Assembly: GCA_004357415.1 (NCBI GenBank)
Contig: SMVY01000135.1
Location: forward strand, 1-14,410
Length of the DNA: 14,410 nt
From: Gemmatimonadota bacterium
GTDB taxonomy: Bacteria > Gemmatimonadota > Gemmatimonadetes > Gemmatimonadales > GWC2-71-9
Direction of reading: 5' to 3'
Positions 14,348 through 14,410 of the stretch are shown here, one piece after another. The notes under the pieces are model-generated. The model worked only from the letters and a program-made list of their open reading frames with translations, did not search any database and was not told the origin of the DNA. Both the position numbers and the translations under genes were made by a program. Each line of letters starts with the position of its first letter. The first letter of the stretch is position 1.

Positions 14348-14410
14348 TCCGGTTGCGGCGGTGGCTGGAGGAACTGCCACAAGCGGACGCCGTTCACCAC
14401 CGACTGGACC
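14344..14410 (+). CDS. Start of a following gene (runs off right edge)
   Basis: After the dehydrogenase stop, one frame reads LIRLRRWLEELPQADAVHHR from CTG 14344 onward, open to the end of the window, with protein-like composition (basic amphipathic helix). No ATG or GTG is available; the start would be the CTG at 14344, overlapping the upstream TGA, or more likely the TTG at 14353. Too short to assign; it may not be a gene. Confidence 0.3.
   Translation, partial: MIRLRRWLEELPQADAVHHRLD

Overview
This is a high-G+C bacterial chromosomal segment. The protein families, the lipoprotein signals and the style of the Ig-like/beta-propeller secreted protein suggest a diderm bacterium such as a member of Gemmatimonadota or a relative. 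That assignment is an impression from protein style, not a marker-gene result. I see no phage, plasmid, CRISPR, transposase, rRNA or tRNA genes.

Layout. Thirteen genes from the left edge to about 11155 all lie on the minus strand, so they read right to left. In transcription order they are: a histone H1-like Lys/Ala-rich protein with its own terminator; an amidohydrolase-fold lipoprotein; an alpha/alpha-toroid (prenyltransferase/squalene-oxidase repeat) protein; selenophosphate synthetase selD; a 73-residue protein overlapping the selD stop; an RNase HI-like protein; a double zinc-ribbon protein; an isocitrate/isopropylmalate-type dehydrogenase; acetyl-CoA acetyltransferase; an SPFH/stomatin protein; an unrecognised two-helix membrane protein; 3-hydroxybutyryl-CoA dehydrogenase; and the start of a lipoprotein that leaves the window. 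On the plus strand, a secreted Big2/beta-propeller protein, a zinc-type MDR dehydrogenase and the first codons of one more gene follow a divergent intergenic region of about 350 bases.

How the genes fit together. The thiolase, SPFH protein, membrane protein and 3-hydroxybutyryl-CoA dehydrogenase are spaced by 23 bases or less (one pair abuts directly) and look like one operon. It joins two acyl-CoA/acetoacetyl-CoA enzymes to a membrane-scaffold pair. The toroid protein, selD and the 73-residue protein form a second tight group.

Main observation. selD does not start at 8010, where an uninterrupted reading frame would begin. It starts at the ATG at 8100 and reads through an in-frame TGA (8035-8037) at the position of the family's catalytic Cys/Sec (HGAG-U-ASK). 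Just downstream is an 8-bp perfect hairpin with a GGTT apex, matching a bacterial SECIS element. The organism therefore very probably makes selenoproteins, and a standard gene call would lose the active site. Other points worth a second look are an amidohydrolase-like lipoprotein that has lost its metal ligands, an RNase HI with two displaced catalytic carboxylates, a dehydrogenase with Pro at the usual NAD-selecting Asp, and a 35-bp near-perfect A+T-rich inverted repeat that forms the 5' end of the leftmost gene.
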